From: an uncultured Methanomassiliicoccales archaeon
Lineage (GTDB): Archaea > Thermoplasmatota > Thermoplasmata > Methanomassiliicoccales > Methanomethylophilaceae
Length of the DNA: 64,000 nucleotides
Assembly (NCBI GenBank): GCA_934702355.1
Contig: CAKUXX010000001.1
Coordinates: 127,045 to 191,044 of the forward strand
Reading direction: 5' to 3'
Part shown: positions 27,455 to 35,948 of the stretch, piece after piece
How positions within the stretch are numbered: the first letter of the stretch is position 1
How the letters are laid out: each line of letters starts with the position of its first letter
Notes under the pieces: generated by a model
Databases searched by the model: none
Seen by the model: the letters and a program-made list of their open reading frames with translations, nothing else
Told to the model about the DNA's origin: nothing
Program-made: the position numbers and the translations under genes

Positions 27455-27518
27455 TGGGACATAGTGGGACAGATATTTAAATCAATTTAAATAACATATG
27501 AGACGATGTGGGACAGAT
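27455..27518 (-). promoter_or_regulatory. Promoter of the ietAS-like pair with repeated GTGGGACAGAT boxes
   Basis: GTGGGACAGAT occurs at 27464-27474 and 27508-27518, exactly 44 bp (four times 11) apart, with a partial copy TGGGACA at 27455-27461. The stretch between them contains ATTTAAAT-type TATA sequences for the minus-strand promoter. The boxes bracket the promoter, which suits looping or occlusion by a repressor. The HTH at the end of the AAA+ protein is the obvious candidate. Confidence 0.65.
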
Positions 27519-27612
27519 GAACGTAAGTATCAACTCTGATCCGATGAATTGCATATCGACCCATTGACGATCGGATCCATTACAACAGCCGTTTCAAAAA
27601 TAATATAATTCA

Positions 27613-27640
27613 GATTAATATAATCATGATTATATTAATC
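27613..27640. promoter_or_regulatory. Perfect 28-bp palindrome upstream of the ATPase at 27677
   Basis: From 27613 to 27640 the sequence equals its own reverse complement over all 28 bases (GATTAATATAAT, CATG, ATTATATTAATC). It ends 36 bp before the start codon. It is AT-rich and overlaps the likely TATA region, so a dimeric repressor site is likely. Related TAATATAATT and ATAATAATCC fragments flank it. Confidence 0.7.
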
Positions 27641-27676
27641 ACAATTCTATAATAATCCGAACATAATATCAGTCGC

Positions 27677-29041
27677 ATGGAACTCATCGGCAGGGAAGAG
27701 GAGCTTGCTTTCCTCGAATCCCAATACAAAATGGAGCATCCTCTGACCTTCGTCGTAGGGAGACGCAGAGTGGGGAAGAGCGCACTCATCCTCAGATTCC
27801 TCGAGGGGAAGAACGCATTATACTTCGAACCGGACAGGGAGACGAAGGGGATGATACTGAGAAGCTTCTCCAGGACCGTGTCTGAGACGCTGGACAACCC
27901 TTCGTGTGAGTTCGGTTCCTGGAAGGATGCCATTGAGACCTTCGTCACACTATCCCCTCCCGGAAGGAAGGTGATAGCGATCGACGAGTTCCAGTACATA
28001 TCGATGGCCGATGAGAACTTCCCCAAGGAATTCCAGGGGATATGGGACAATTACCTGTCAAAACAGGATGTGATGGTGATCGTCTGCGGATCGTACCTCA
28101 CAATGATGAGAAGACTGTGCATGGATTACAATGCCCCGCTGTACGGAAGGAACACGGGCAACCTCAGGCTGATGCCCCTGTGCTTCCAGGAGATCATCGG
28201 GAACAAAAACTACCGCAAATCCGTAGAGGAATATGCTGTCACGGGCGGAGTCCCCTACTACCTGAATCTGATGGATGGGGATCTGAGCGTAACTGAGAAT
28301 GTGGAACGTCTGACGATGAACCTGGGAGCACCGCTTCTGAACGAACCCGCCTATCTCATATCGGATGAGTTCAGAGACCCTGCCAGCTACAACACGTATC
28401 TGAGGGTCATCGCATCAGGCAGCAGGAAACTGGACAGGATAACATCTGCAGTGCAACTCCCTTCGACGGCCATTATGCCGTATCTGAAACGCCTGATGGA
28501 TGTGGGGATGCTGGAAAGGAGGACGCCGATAACCGACGGCCCGGAGACTCACAGCAGGAAGAGCATGTACGTCATATCGGATGATTTCACCGCATTATGG
28601 TTCCGTTTCGTATACCCTTATCACAACAACATCCTGAGACAGGATTCAGATGCCGCCAGATCGAATCTCAGAAGACATTTCATCGATTCGCATGTATCGT
28701 TCGTGTTCGAGGACATCTGCAGATCCGAACTCAGAAGATACCTCAGATCGAGGGGCGTAGCGGCCTCTTACGGTTCGTTCTGGGAAGGGGACATCGAGAT
28801 CGACGTGGCCGCGAAGGACGATGTGAACCGCGTGATGTACCTGGGAGAATGCAAATACCATGAAGGGCCGGTCGATTCCGACGTGCTCGGATCCCTGAGG
28901 GCCAAAGGCCTCAGGGCCAAGGCATTCGACGGCTACGATATCGTGTACTGCCTCTTCTCCGTATCCGGATACACTGACAGACTGAAGGCGGAAGCGAAAT
29001 CGGGAGGGTGCATCCTCTTCGACTGCGGCGAACCGCTGTGA
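27677..29041 (+). CDS. Archaeal ATPase (ATPase_2 plus DUF234)
   Basis: 454 residues from ATG 27677. It opens with MELIGREEELAFLE and Walker A GRRRVGKS (28-35), has Walker B VIAIDEFQ, the sensor VCGSYLTMM, and the DUF234 C-terminal region with FRFVYP and the EDICRSELRRYLRSRG...GDIEIDV...YLGECKY pattern. It is related to but distinct from the DUF4143 proteins in the window. This is the classic MJ-type archaeal ATPase, abundant in methanogens and without an established function. It stands alone, with a 28-bp palindrome in its promoter, and converges with the flavoprotein gene across 2 bp. Confidence 0.88.
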   Translation: MELIGREEELAFLESQYKMEHPLTFVVGRRRVGKSALILRFLEGKNALYFEPDRETKGMILRSFSRTVSETLDNPSCEFGSWKDAIETFVTLSPPGRKVIAIDEFQYISMADENFPKEFQGIWDNYLSKQDVMVIVCGSYLTMMRRLCMDYNAPLYGRNTGNLRLMPLCFQEIIGNKNYRKSVEEYAVTGGVPYYLNLMDGDLSVTENVERLTMNLGAPLLNEPAYLISDEFRDPASYNTYLRVIASGSRKLDRITSAVQLPSTAIMPYLKRLMDVGMLERRTPITDGPETHSRKSMYVISDDFTALWFRFVYPYHNNILRQDSDAARSNLRRHFIDSHVSFVFEDICRSELRRYLRSRGVAASYGSFWEGDIEIDVAAKDDVNRVMYLGECKYHEGPVDSDVLGSLRAKGLRAKAFDGYDIVYCLFSVSGYTDRLKAEAKSGGCILFDCGEPL

Positions 29042-29043
29042 TG

Positions 29044-29619
29044 TCAGGCGTACCCGTTGATCCTCATCAGCGCGCCGACCATATCGTCGACGAGACATTT
29101 CACGCGCTTCATTCCCTCTTTGTCATCGTCATATGCGGGGGAGTTCAGTGCGCGGATGATCGGTATGGGACCCGACACAAGCATCCTGTTGGTCAGCATG
29201 AAGTCGACCATCTGGTTGTATACGAGCGATGCGCCGTCATGACCGCAGACCGCGACAGCTCCTCCGATCTTCCCGGCAAGGCCCTGGTCGCCTTTCGTGA
29301 ATACGAGGGAGGCCCTCTCCAGGAAGGTCTGCATGACGCTCGGACATGCGTTCATGTAGGTTGGTGATGCAAGTACGATCGCATCCGCTTGCCTGAGCCT
29401 GTCCAGGATGTCGTTGAAGCCGTCGTCCTCGTCCATGCACCTGCCGTCGCCGCGGATCTCGCATGTGAGGCAGACGTTGCAGTTGGTGAAGTTGTACTCA
29501 TAGAGATGGATGATCTCCGCCTCTATGCCCTCCCTCTCGAACATATCCGTCATCTCGTTGAGGATGTTGCTTGTGTTCCCGATCGGGCGGGGGCTTCCGT
29601 TGAGGGCGATGACCTTCAT
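29044..29619 (-). CDS. NADPH-dependent FMN reductase / iron-sulfur flavoprotein family
   Basis: 191 residues from ATG 29619, giving MKVIALNGSPRPIGNTSNIL, the flavodoxin-fold FMN-phosphate loop (GSPR.xGNT). Cysteines in NCNVCLTCEIRGDGRCMDEDD match the compact cysteine motif of archaeal iron-sulfur flavoproteins, which bind a 4Fe-4S cluster next to FMN. The core continues with ADAIVLASPTYMNACPS and an FTKGDQGLAGKIGGAVAV segment. Probable role: electron transfer or oxidative-stress defence. It converges with the ATPase at 27677 and has no operon partner. Confidence 0.86.
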   Translation of the reverse strand: MKVIALNGSPRPIGNTSNILNEMTDMFEREGIEAEIIHLYEYNFTNCNVCLTCEIRGDGRCMDEDDGFNDILDRLRQADAIVLASPTYMNACPSVMQTFLERASLVFTKGDQGLAGKIGGAVAVCGHDGASLVYNQMVDFMLTNRMLVSGPIPIIRALNSPAYDDDKEGMKRVKCLVDDMVGALMRINGYA

Positions 29620-29700
29620 GGGATGAGTGAACGATGTCGATGGCTTAACGGTTTCCACGTCACGGAATCCGGACGATGTCCGCATCCGGCGGTTTGGGGA

Positions 29701-29970
29701 TCAAACCCTCCAGCGCTTCAGCCTGGGCAGATAATCCTCGTACATCGCCCTCGCCTCTTCGACCGTGTACTGCTTTCCCGAATTGCGGTTCAATTCGTCT
29801 ACGAACCTCAGATTGCATTCGATCTGCTCCTCCAGGGTGGAAGTGGAGAACACCCCGTTCTTGAGGCAGTACATGCAGTAATCGGGATCTGCGGAGCCGT
29901 CGGCCCCCGTCCCGCAGAGTCCGGCATCCGTCATCGGCATGCCGCAGCATTGACAGAACATGTCGGTCAT
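29701..29970 (-). CDS. Small zinc-ribbon protein
   Basis: 89 residues from ATG 29970; the frame continues upstream, but MTDMFCQCCGMPM is the usual start of the putative zinc-ribbon family (zf-ribbon_2). Visible zinc ligands: C-x-C-C-G-M-P-M near residues 6-9 and YCMYCLKNG near 29-37. The C-terminal half is helical and ends in YLPRLKRW. Members occur in gut anaerobes; function unknown. Isolated gene. Confidence 0.8.
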   Translation of the reverse strand: MTDMFCQCCGMPMTDAGLCGTGADGSADPDYCMYCLKNGVFSTSTLEEQIECNLRFVDELNRNSGKQYTVEEARAMYEDYLPRLKRWRV

Positions 29971-30200
29971 GAAAGTCGGAGGGATCGTGCACGGTAAAAG
30001 ACTGTCGACGACCTTGTCCAATGATGATCCTTCCCCGTCTGACGCCTTGAGACTCATCTCACCAGGGCTTATCATCAACAATCCTCCAGACAGAACCATA
30101 TCAGATAGACTATCGCTTACACCCTTCTTCCCAATACTTTCTGTCGCAGGACATATAAGATGTGGGATGTCATACAGAACCGGGGAAAACAGGCCGGAAT

Positions 30201-30217
30201 CGCCGACTTCGTCGGCG
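30201..30217. promoter_or_regulatory. Perfect hairpin upstream of the ATPase at 30273
   Basis: CGCCGACTTCGTCGGCG: 7-bp arms with a TTC loop, 55 bp before the GTG start. There is no T run after it. A TATA-like ACATATAAG lies further upstream near 30151. It may be an operator dyad or part of a leader. It is the only clear symmetric element in this gene's upstream region. Confidence 0.4.
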
Positions 30218-30272
30218 CAGTGTAACAGTTCGGCATATGTTGATAAACGAATAAGAAAAAGGAGGTGCAGAG

Positions 30273-31916
30273 GTGGTGTGGACGAACAGAGACATGCCTG
30301 TTGGGAAAGAGAATTTCAAGATCATACGCGACGAAGGGAAATACTACATCGACAAGACTTCCCTCATTGATGATGTCCTGTCTCATGGGAATGAGTCTGC
30401 ATCCCTTTTCACCAGACCCCGCAGGTTCGGCAAGACACTGAACCTCAGTATGCTCGATGCATACCTCAACAGGGACTATGTCGGAAACACCTGGTTCGAC
30501 GGTCTCAAAATATCAGAGATCAGACCTGACGATCCAGAAAAGAACAGCAACATAGTCGTGACGATCACACTGAAGGACCTCGGAGACGGCAGATTCGACA
30601 TGATGTTAGACTACCTCAGAATGAAAGTCACCCGTGAATTCTGCACCCATTTCAAAGAGAAAGACCTAAAGCGTATGAATCCGGAACAACAGCTGATCTT
30701 CCATGAGATGATGTCGGATACTCCGCCCGAGTATGTCCTCGGAACATCGCTTCAGGCCCTATGCGAATTGATCCATGAATGCCACGGAGTAAAACCGATC
30801 CTTCTCATCGACGAATACGACAGCATCATGAACTACTCCTACGGAGAACCTGACCGCGATAGGATTACGGGGTTCATGAGGCAATTCCTTGGTTCTGCGC
30901 TCAAGAGCAATCCCCACCTGAAGTTCGCGGTTCTGACCGGGGTAATGAAGGTGTCCAAGGAGAGCATATTCTCCGGACTGAACAACCTGTGGGTCAACGA
31001 CGTGCTGTCCAAGGATTCGGACGAGGCATACGGGTTCACACCGGAAGAGGTCAGGAAGCTCTGCGAGGACCTGGACGTGCCGGAGAAGTTCGAGGAGGCC
31101 AGAAGGTGGTACGACGGCTACCGGTTCGGGAACGCGGAGATATACAATCCGTGGAGCGTGATGGAATACGCCCGCAGAAGGTTCGAACCGGACGAGTATT
31201 GGGCATCCACCAGCGGGAACTCGATCATAGACGATCTGGTGTCGATGCTGGACGAGGAGTCTGCGAAGGACCTCCGGACCCTGTGCTCTGGGGAGACCGT
31301 ATGCATGCCCCTGGACCGGAACATATCCTACGGGGAGCTGCACAGCGATCCGAGGGCTGTGTACTCCATAATGGTGATGGCAGGATACCTCACCGCGAAA
31401 AGCAACGGGGAGAGGTATGATGTGTCGATACCGAACCTGGAGCTGTACAGGGTGTTCGGAAGGATGATCTCCGCCAAGGTGGCCCCCGGATCGGACTGGA
31501 CCGTGAGCCTGCTGGTGGATGCTCTGGAATCCGGAGACGATGAGTCTGCGGAGATGCATCTGGGAAGGCTGATGGAGATCCTGAGCGTCAGGATACTGGG
31601 TGACGAGAAGGTGTATCAGGCGTTCATCGCCGGACTTATGGCGTCCTATCACGGAAAGTACATGATATCTGTGGACCGCGAAGCCGGCAACGGATACTAC
31701 GATGTGCTGATGAAGAGCATGAGAGGAGACCGTTCGAACATCCTGATCGAGATCAAACGCTGCCGCGAAGGGGATCCGAAGAAGGCGGCGGAGAAGGGCC
31801 TGGAGCAGATAGCGGGTAAAGGGTATGCGTCCGGTCTCGAAGGACGCACGATGGCATACGGTATTGCTTTCGACGGCAAGGTCCCGACCGTTGTGCACAG
31901 GGAATTGGACGTATGA
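30273..31916 (+). CDS. AAA-ATPase-like plus PD-(D/E)XK nuclease-like protein (PDDEXK_9 type)
   Basis: 547 residues from GTG 30273, placed 5 bp after a strong GGAGGTG ribosome site. N-terminal AAA-ATPase_like domain: MPVGKENFKIIRDEGKYYIDKT, Walker A RPRRFGKT (48-55), ILLIDEYDS Walker B, LTGVMKVSKESIFSGLNN. The middle contains WYDGYRFG and YNPWSV. The C-terminal PDDEXK_9 region has GYYDVLMKS followed by NILIEIKR, a D...E-x-K nuclease-like site. This family is common in Bacteroidetes and gut archaea and thought to be mobile or defence related, without proof. Paralog at 34261-35898. Its codon use seems more GC-rich than that of the paralog. Confidence 0.88.
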   Translation: MVWTNRDMPVGKENFKIIRDEGKYYIDKTSLIDDVLSHGNESASLFTRPRRFGKTLNLSMLDAYLNRDYVGNTWFDGLKISEIRPDDPEKNSNIVVTITLKDLGDGRFDMMLDYLRMKVTREFCTHFKEKDLKRMNPEQQLIFHEMMSDTPPEYVLGTSLQALCELIHECHGVKPILLIDEYDSIMNYSYGEPDRDRITGFMRQFLGSALKSNPHLKFAVLTGVMKVSKESIFSGLNNLWVNDVLSKDSDEAYGFTPEEVRKLCEDLDVPEKFEEARRWYDGYRFGNAEIYNPWSVMEYARRRFEPDEYWASTSGNSIIDDLVSMLDEESAKDLRTLCSGETVCMPLDRNISYGELHSDPRAVYSIMVMAGYLTAKSNGERYDVSIPNLELYRVFGRMISAKVAPGSDWTVSLLVDALESGDDESAEMHLGRLMEILSVRILGDEKVYQAFIAGLMASYHGKYMISVDREAGNGYYDVLMKSMRGDRSNILIEIKRCREGDPKKAAEKGLEQIAGKGYASGLEGRTMAYGIAFDGKVPTVVHRELDV

Positions 31917-31940
31917 TGCCGGGCCCGTCATGAACAGGAC

Positions 31941-32957
31941 TCAGACAGTCAGCTTCGTGATGGAGCCGGAGTCCAGACTGTATTCGAACCTGTCCTTCCA
32001 GTGCATCCTGATGCTTATCGCAGCGGCTGGATCGGTGTTGTTGAAGACAATGGACCACTGTGTGTTGCTGGTTGGGTCGTTTGGATCAGGAAGCTGGGAT
32101 GTGTCCCTGAGGGCCTGCCATGCATCCTCCGTCGTGGCCCTGCCGCGGGTGGAGTCTATGACCTTCATTGCGGCATCGTAGCGCTCCTTCCCGTGTCCGT
32201 ACTGACCGTTCTTCTGATACGGCCGGACCTTGTCCTTGTGCATTATGAAGAAATTGGTCACGGCATCTGTGGGCGTGACGACCATCTCGCGACTGCCGCT
32301 GTCGCAGTCGTATTCCACAACGCGGCCGTCGCCTGCGGCATCGGTGATGTAGAAGTGGTAGTCCCTTCCGCTGGTGGCGAACATGTTGTATTCTTTCAGA
32401 AGCTCCACCGCCCTCTCGGTTGAGTCCGCCTTGTCGAGGATCAAACGTATAGCCAGCGTGGTGGCGATGGTCTGCTCTCCGCTGTCATGCTGGCGCGTCG
32501 GCTTGCTGTCGAGCGTGAGAACTGCGACGGAGACGCCCTTCTCGTTGATACCGTCGAGGCATATGAACGGGGCCGTGAGGCATGCCATCCTGCCTTTGAC
32601 CGACATGGGATCGTTAGCTTTGATGTTATCCAGAGCGGCGAACGCAACCGAGGAATAGCCGTTCCGGGGGTGGCATCTCACCAGCATGGCGGATGTATCG
32701 TTCTTGAAATCGTAGTTGCGCCCCATGACGTGGCCTCCGTCGGCCAGGGCCATTGAGAATGCGGTGCATGCGAACTTAGGGGCCTCGATCTTTATCAGCA
32801 GGTAGGGAAGGGCCTCCTTCCTGATGGCATCGACGACGCTCTGATCATCGGTCACTCCGCGCCTGATGATGCGTTCCACGTCATAGTCGTACTTTACGTC
32901 CATGCTGTATAGGTTGTATCCGTCTTCGTAGGACACGACCTGCTCTATGGTTCTCAT
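31941..32957 (-). CDS. Choloylglycine-hydrolase-like (bile salt hydrolase / penicillin acylase family) Ntn enzyme
   Basis: About 338 residues from ATG 32957. The family nucleophile Cys follows KFAC-TAF, with GRNYDF downstream (the Arg and Asp pocket residues), then GINEKGVSVAVLTLDS and NTQWSIVFNN. In bile salt hydrolases Cys is residue 2 after processing; here about 65 residues precede it, as in longer secreted relatives or acyltransferase-type members. Likely activity: hydrolysis of linear amide C-N bonds. Directly upstream, pieces of a lipoprotein signal peptide can be read in the two other frames (MKRIKTTILVL near 33051, then VVGFAIIQVSLQGC), so the export signal appears to have been broken by frameshifts. 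A GTG at 32981 is an alternative start. Confidence 0.78.
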   Translation of the reverse strand: MRTIEQVVSYEDGYNLYSMDVKYDYDVERIIRRGVTDDQSVVDAIRKEALPYLLIKIEAPKFACTAFSMALADGGHVMGRNYDFKNDTSAMLVRCHPRNGYSSVAFAALDNIKANDPMSVKGRMACLTAPFICLDGINEKGVSVAVLTLDSKPTRQHDSGEQTIATTLAIRLILDKADSTERAVELLKEYNMFATSGRDYHFYITDAAGDGRVVEYDCDSGSREMVVTPTDAVTNFFIMHKDKVRPYQKNGQYGHGKERYDAAMKVIDSTRGRATTEDAWQALRDTSQLPDPNDPTSNTQWSIVFNNTDPAAAISIRMHWKDRFEYSLDSGSITKLTV

Positions 32958-33157
32958 GGTCCGGATGCGCGTGTGGTACACCCCTGTAAGGAAACCTGTA
33001 TGATCGCAAAGCCGACGACAAGACGAGAATCGTCGTTTTGATCCTCTTCATGTCGTTGAGCTCTCTGAGTCTCAAGATTTCTGGACGTTTGATTGGGATT
33101 ATGGGTATATATCGTTAAGCAAGAAGATCCAGACAAATTGGTATATGATTGAATAAC

Positions 33158-33176
33158 CCCCTCCCGTAGGAAGGGG
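33158..33176 (-). terminator. Hairpin after the YbjQ gene
   Basis: A CCCCTTCC-type arm pairs with GGGAGGGG around a short loop, 12 bp beyond the YbjQ stop on the minus strand, followed by TTATTC. Likely terminator for the two-gene unit 33707-33188. Confidence 0.5.
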
Positions 33177-33187
33177 AAATAGGTTTC

Positions 33188-33505
33188 TCAAACGTATCTC
33201 ACAGCGGTCCCGTAGGCGAACACCTCTGCGGCCCCCGCCGCAATGGCCGACGTCCCGTACCTGATGGCCACGATGGCATCGGCACCCTTGGCCTCCGCCT
33301 CCTCGGTCATCCTCTTCGTCGCAATGGCCCTGGACTCGTTCATCATTTCCGTATAGGTGGCAAGCTCCCCTCCGACAAGGGACTTCAATCCCTGACCGAT
33401 GTCCCTTCCGACATTCTTGGTCTGGATCATGCTTCCTTTCACGAGTCCGATGATCTCGTAGTCCTTTCCGGGGATGTTCTCAGTAGTCGTCAATATCATC
33501 TTCAA
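33188..33505 (-). CDS. YbjQ/UPF0145 family protein
   Basis: 105 residues from ATG 33505 (a second ATG two codons later is equally possible). The whole YbjQ pattern is present: MILTTTENIPGKDYEIIGLVKG, NVGRDIGQGLKSLVGGELATYTEMM, and KGADAIVAIRYGTSAIAAGAAEVFAYGTAV. The family forms ring-like pentamers and has been linked loosely to metal binding. It overlaps the preceding small membrane protein gene by 26 bp, so the two are probably coexpressed. Confidence 0.9.
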   Translation of the reverse strand: MKMILTTTENIPGKDYEIIGLVKGSMIQTKNVGRDIGQGLKSLVGGELATYTEMMNESRAIATKRMTEEAEAKGADAIVAIRYGTSAIAAGAAEVFAYGTAVRYV

Positions 33506-33707
33506 GTCCCTCCTCTATCTCTTTCAGCCTCTGTACGGAATGATACACGAGTACAGCCGCGATGACAACGACCACGACCATCGACACGAGCACCATCCCT
33601 TCGGGGGCCTCTGCCAGAATGTACATGAGCGGAACAGCGGCGAACAGGGCGACTGCAAGGATCAGAGACCCTATGACGCCCAGCTTCTTCGATGCATCCT
33701 TTCCCAT
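33480..33707 (-). CDS. Small two-helix membrane protein
   Basis: 75 residues from ATG 33707, which gives MGKDASKKLGVIGSLILAV. Two hydrophobic helices (about 10-30 and 38-58) flank a short AEAPEG loop, and the tail is very acidic (EIEEGLEDDIDDY). No family recognised. The overlap with ybjQ suggests the pair acts together at the membrane. Longer upstream start codons exist but would add a non-membrane extension of poor quality. Confidence 0.7.
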   Translation of the reverse strand: MGKDASKKLGVIGSLILAVALFAAVPLMYILAEAPEGMVLVSMVVVVVIAAVLVYHSVQRLKEIEEGLEDDIDDY

Positions 33708-33862
33708 GAAGGCAACAACCGTACGTTGACGGTTAAAGTTTTCGTAGCATGATACGAAGGTCAGATGTTTTATGACCTTCGATACAACATCCCTAGACAA
33801 CGGAGCATTTATCTGCCGTAAAGTTAGATGAATGGCCATCGGATGATGTACATCCAACAAAC

Positions 33863-33938
33863 ACGGAATCTATTAAAAAACCATGTGAAAAAACACGGAA
33901 TCCATTGATTTTTGTTGAATAAAAATACGGAATCCATT
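33863..33938. promoter_or_regulatory. Three direct repeats with exact 32-bp period upstream of the 34261 locus
   Basis: ACGGAATC-[TC]-ATT occurs at 33863-33874, 33895-33906 and 33927-33938, each followed by A-rich sequence. The starts are exactly 32 bp apart, about three helical turns. The array lies 322 bp before the ATPase start, and a broken reading frame lies between, so the ATPase may be expressed with that remnant or from a second promoter. The rest of 33708-34049 has no recognisable gene. Confidence 0.65.
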
Positions 33939-34049
33939 AAAAACCGGATACTATGAAAACTATCTGGCACAATACAAATCTATGCTCTAAGGAAAGATCT
34001 ATGACGATTCCAGAGATTGGAATTCGAGAACCTGAGTCCCCGGCCCTGA

Positions 34050-34190
34050 AAGGCCTCAGACAATTCGGCAGAACCTTCGCCCGAATCACTCCTAAAAAGA
34101 AACGCCCTCCACTTCGCATGCGCATTCATCAACGAGATCATACCCAAAGGCGAGATAGATTTCGGAGACCATCCGAGCTACCTGATATGA
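34050..34190 (+). pseudogene. Possible gene remnant of about 46 codons without a start
   Basis: Between stops at 34047-34049 and 34188-34190 one frame reads like a real protein (contains LLKRNALHFACAFINEIIPK, then GEIDFGDHPSYLI), with hydrophobic and charged residues spaced as in helices, but it has no start codon. The annotated-looking ORF in the neighbouring frame (33953-34264) is basic and low in complexity. I take this as the tail of a decayed gene between the 32-bp-spaced repeats and the intact ATPase. Family not recognised. Confidence 0.35.
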
Positions 34191-34260
34191 GTTCGGGGAC
34201 AGATATACAAAAGGTAGAACCGCACAAGTCCTTTATAAATCTCGGATGCATCAATCAATC

Positions 34261-35898
34261 ATGAAGCGGATAAACACCGGAGGATTGCCATTCTCGGAAC
34301 TTCGCGAGAACGGCGATTACTGTTATGTCGACAAGTCTCTGCTCATCAAGGATGTGCTTGATTACGACGACAGGGGTGTCTATCTGTTCACCCGTCCGCG
34401 CAGATTCGGGAAGACCACCAACCTGTCCATGCTGGACGCTTTCTTCAATCTGAAATACAAAGGGAACAGATGGTTCGATGATCTGGAGATATCGAAATAC
34501 CACGAGTACGATCAATACAGGAATGCATTCCCTGTGATCCACCTGGACATGAAAACCTCCAACAAGAAGACCTACAGCGGTTTCATGAAAAGGATGATCG
34601 CTGCGATTTCCGACGCATTCGAAGACCATCTGTATCTCCTGGATTCGGAGATCAGAAAGCCTCTTCGCGACCTATTCGCAATGTTGGACGAGAGAGATGT
34701 TCCCGAGGACAGATTGGAAGACTCCTTGAAACTCCTATCCGAAGCTCTGGAGCAATATCATGGGAAGAAGGCGATCATACTCATAGATGAGTATGACTGC
34801 GCCACATCCGACTCTTTCGGAAATGAATCCCATCGTTCGGTGGTGGAATTCCTCAGAAGTTTCCTGGGTCAGACTCTGAAGAGCAACAGCAGCCTCCAGA
34901 TGGCCTATGTCACAGGCGTCATGCAGATCGCCAAAGAGAGCATCTTCTCCGAACTGAACAACATCAAGGTGAACAACATATTCTCCATCGCCTCCGACGA
35001 GAGATTCGGGTTCACGGAGGGCGAGGTCGAAGATCTGCTTAGCTACTACGGACATCCCGACAAGATGGACGAGGTCAGGGAATGGTATGACGGATACCGC
35101 TTCGGAAATGTCGATGTGTATAACCCTTTCAGCATCATGAATTACATTCAGGACGGATGCAATCCACAGCCGTACTGGGTGAACTCCGGAGGAAATTGGA
35201 TAATCAAGGATCTTCTCGAGAGGATAGATGAGGACAACATGAACACGATCATCAATCTGACCATCGGTCAGACTGCAACCGTTGAACTCAACAGCGCACT
35301 CTCTTTCGAAGACATCCGCTCTTTCGATTCGACGCTATTCAGCCTGATGGCCATGTCCGGATATCTCAATGCTGTTCCAGACAAGGATGGAAACTATGAG
35401 ATCTCGATACCCAACAAAGAGGTCATGACGACTGTAGACAGCCTCGTCAGGAAACTCAATCCGATCAAGACCAAGGACTTTGTATCGTTCAACCAGGCCG
35501 TATTGGACGGTGATGCGGATCGCATGACCGCCGTTCTCGAGAAGATACTGATGGACGGCAGCTACATGAACCTCCGCGAGAACGCATACGAGATGATTGT
35601 GATGACCATCCTCCACGGACTTGCGGAGAGATATGATATCCGCACTGAATATGAGGCAGGATACGGTCGGACAGACATCATACTGAATCCCAGGAATGAA
35701 GGCTTCCCATGTATGATCCTCGAACTCAAAGTCGTCGAAAAGAAGGAAGACCTCGATGATGGCCTGAAAGAGGCGATGGACCAGATCCATGACAGGAAGT
35801 ACTATCTGGGAATGTCCGGCAAGGTCGTCCTCGTCGCGATGAGCTTCTGGAACAAGGTCCCCAAGGTGAGGACGGACATCATAAGCGTCCGAGTCTGA
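34261..35898 (+). CDS. AAA-ATPase-like plus PD-(D/E)XK nuclease-like protein (PDDEXK_9 type)
   Basis: 545 residues from ATG 34261; an ATG 15 bp upstream is in frame, but MKRINTGGLPFSELRENGDYCYVDKS is the family N-terminus. Walker A RPRRFGKT (45-52), IILIDEYD Walker B, VTGVMQIAKESIFSELNN, WYDGYRFG and YNPFSI match the paralog at 30273 motif by motif. The C-terminal nuclease-like core is YGRTDIIL followed by CMILELKV. About 40% identity to the paralog by eye. It ends 50 bp before the RNase P RNA on the same strand. Confidence 0.88.
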   Translation: MKRINTGGLPFSELRENGDYCYVDKSLLIKDVLDYDDRGVYLFTRPRRFGKTTNLSMLDAFFNLKYKGNRWFDDLEISKYHEYDQYRNAFPVIHLDMKTSNKKTYSGFMKRMIAAISDAFEDHLYLLDSEIRKPLRDLFAMLDERDVPEDRLEDSLKLLSEALEQYHGKKAIILIDEYDCATSDSFGNESHRSVVEFLRSFLGQTLKSNSSLQMAYVTGVMQIAKESIFSELNNIKVNNIFSIASDERFGFTEGEVEDLLSYYGHPDKMDEVREWYDGYRFGNVDVYNPFSIMNYIQDGCNPQPYWVNSGGNWIIKDLLERIDEDNMNTIINLTIGQTATVELNSALSFEDIRSFDSTLFSLMAMSGYLNAVPDKDGNYEISIPNKEVMTTVDSLVRKLNPIKTKDFVSFNQAVLDGDADRMTAVLEKILMDGSYMNLRENAYEMIVMTILHGLAERYDIRTEYEAGYGRTDIILNPRNEGFPCMILELKVVEKKEDLDDGLKEAMDQIHDRKYYLGMSGKVVLVAMSFWNKVPKVRTDIISVRV

Positions 35899-35948
35899 AC
35901 TCCTACCATACCGATGGGTTTTTCAAACATGCCACACTATCCCATCCC

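Noticed and set aside
33863..33938. Short CRISPR-like array (three repeats, 32-bp period)
   Set aside because: Repeat units are only 12-16 bp and the intervening sequence is A-rich and short; it fits an operator array better.
33953..34264. 103-codon plus-strand ORF
   Set aside because: Basic, proline-rich translation without helix pattern; another frame in the same stretch looks more protein-like, so this is probably not a gene.
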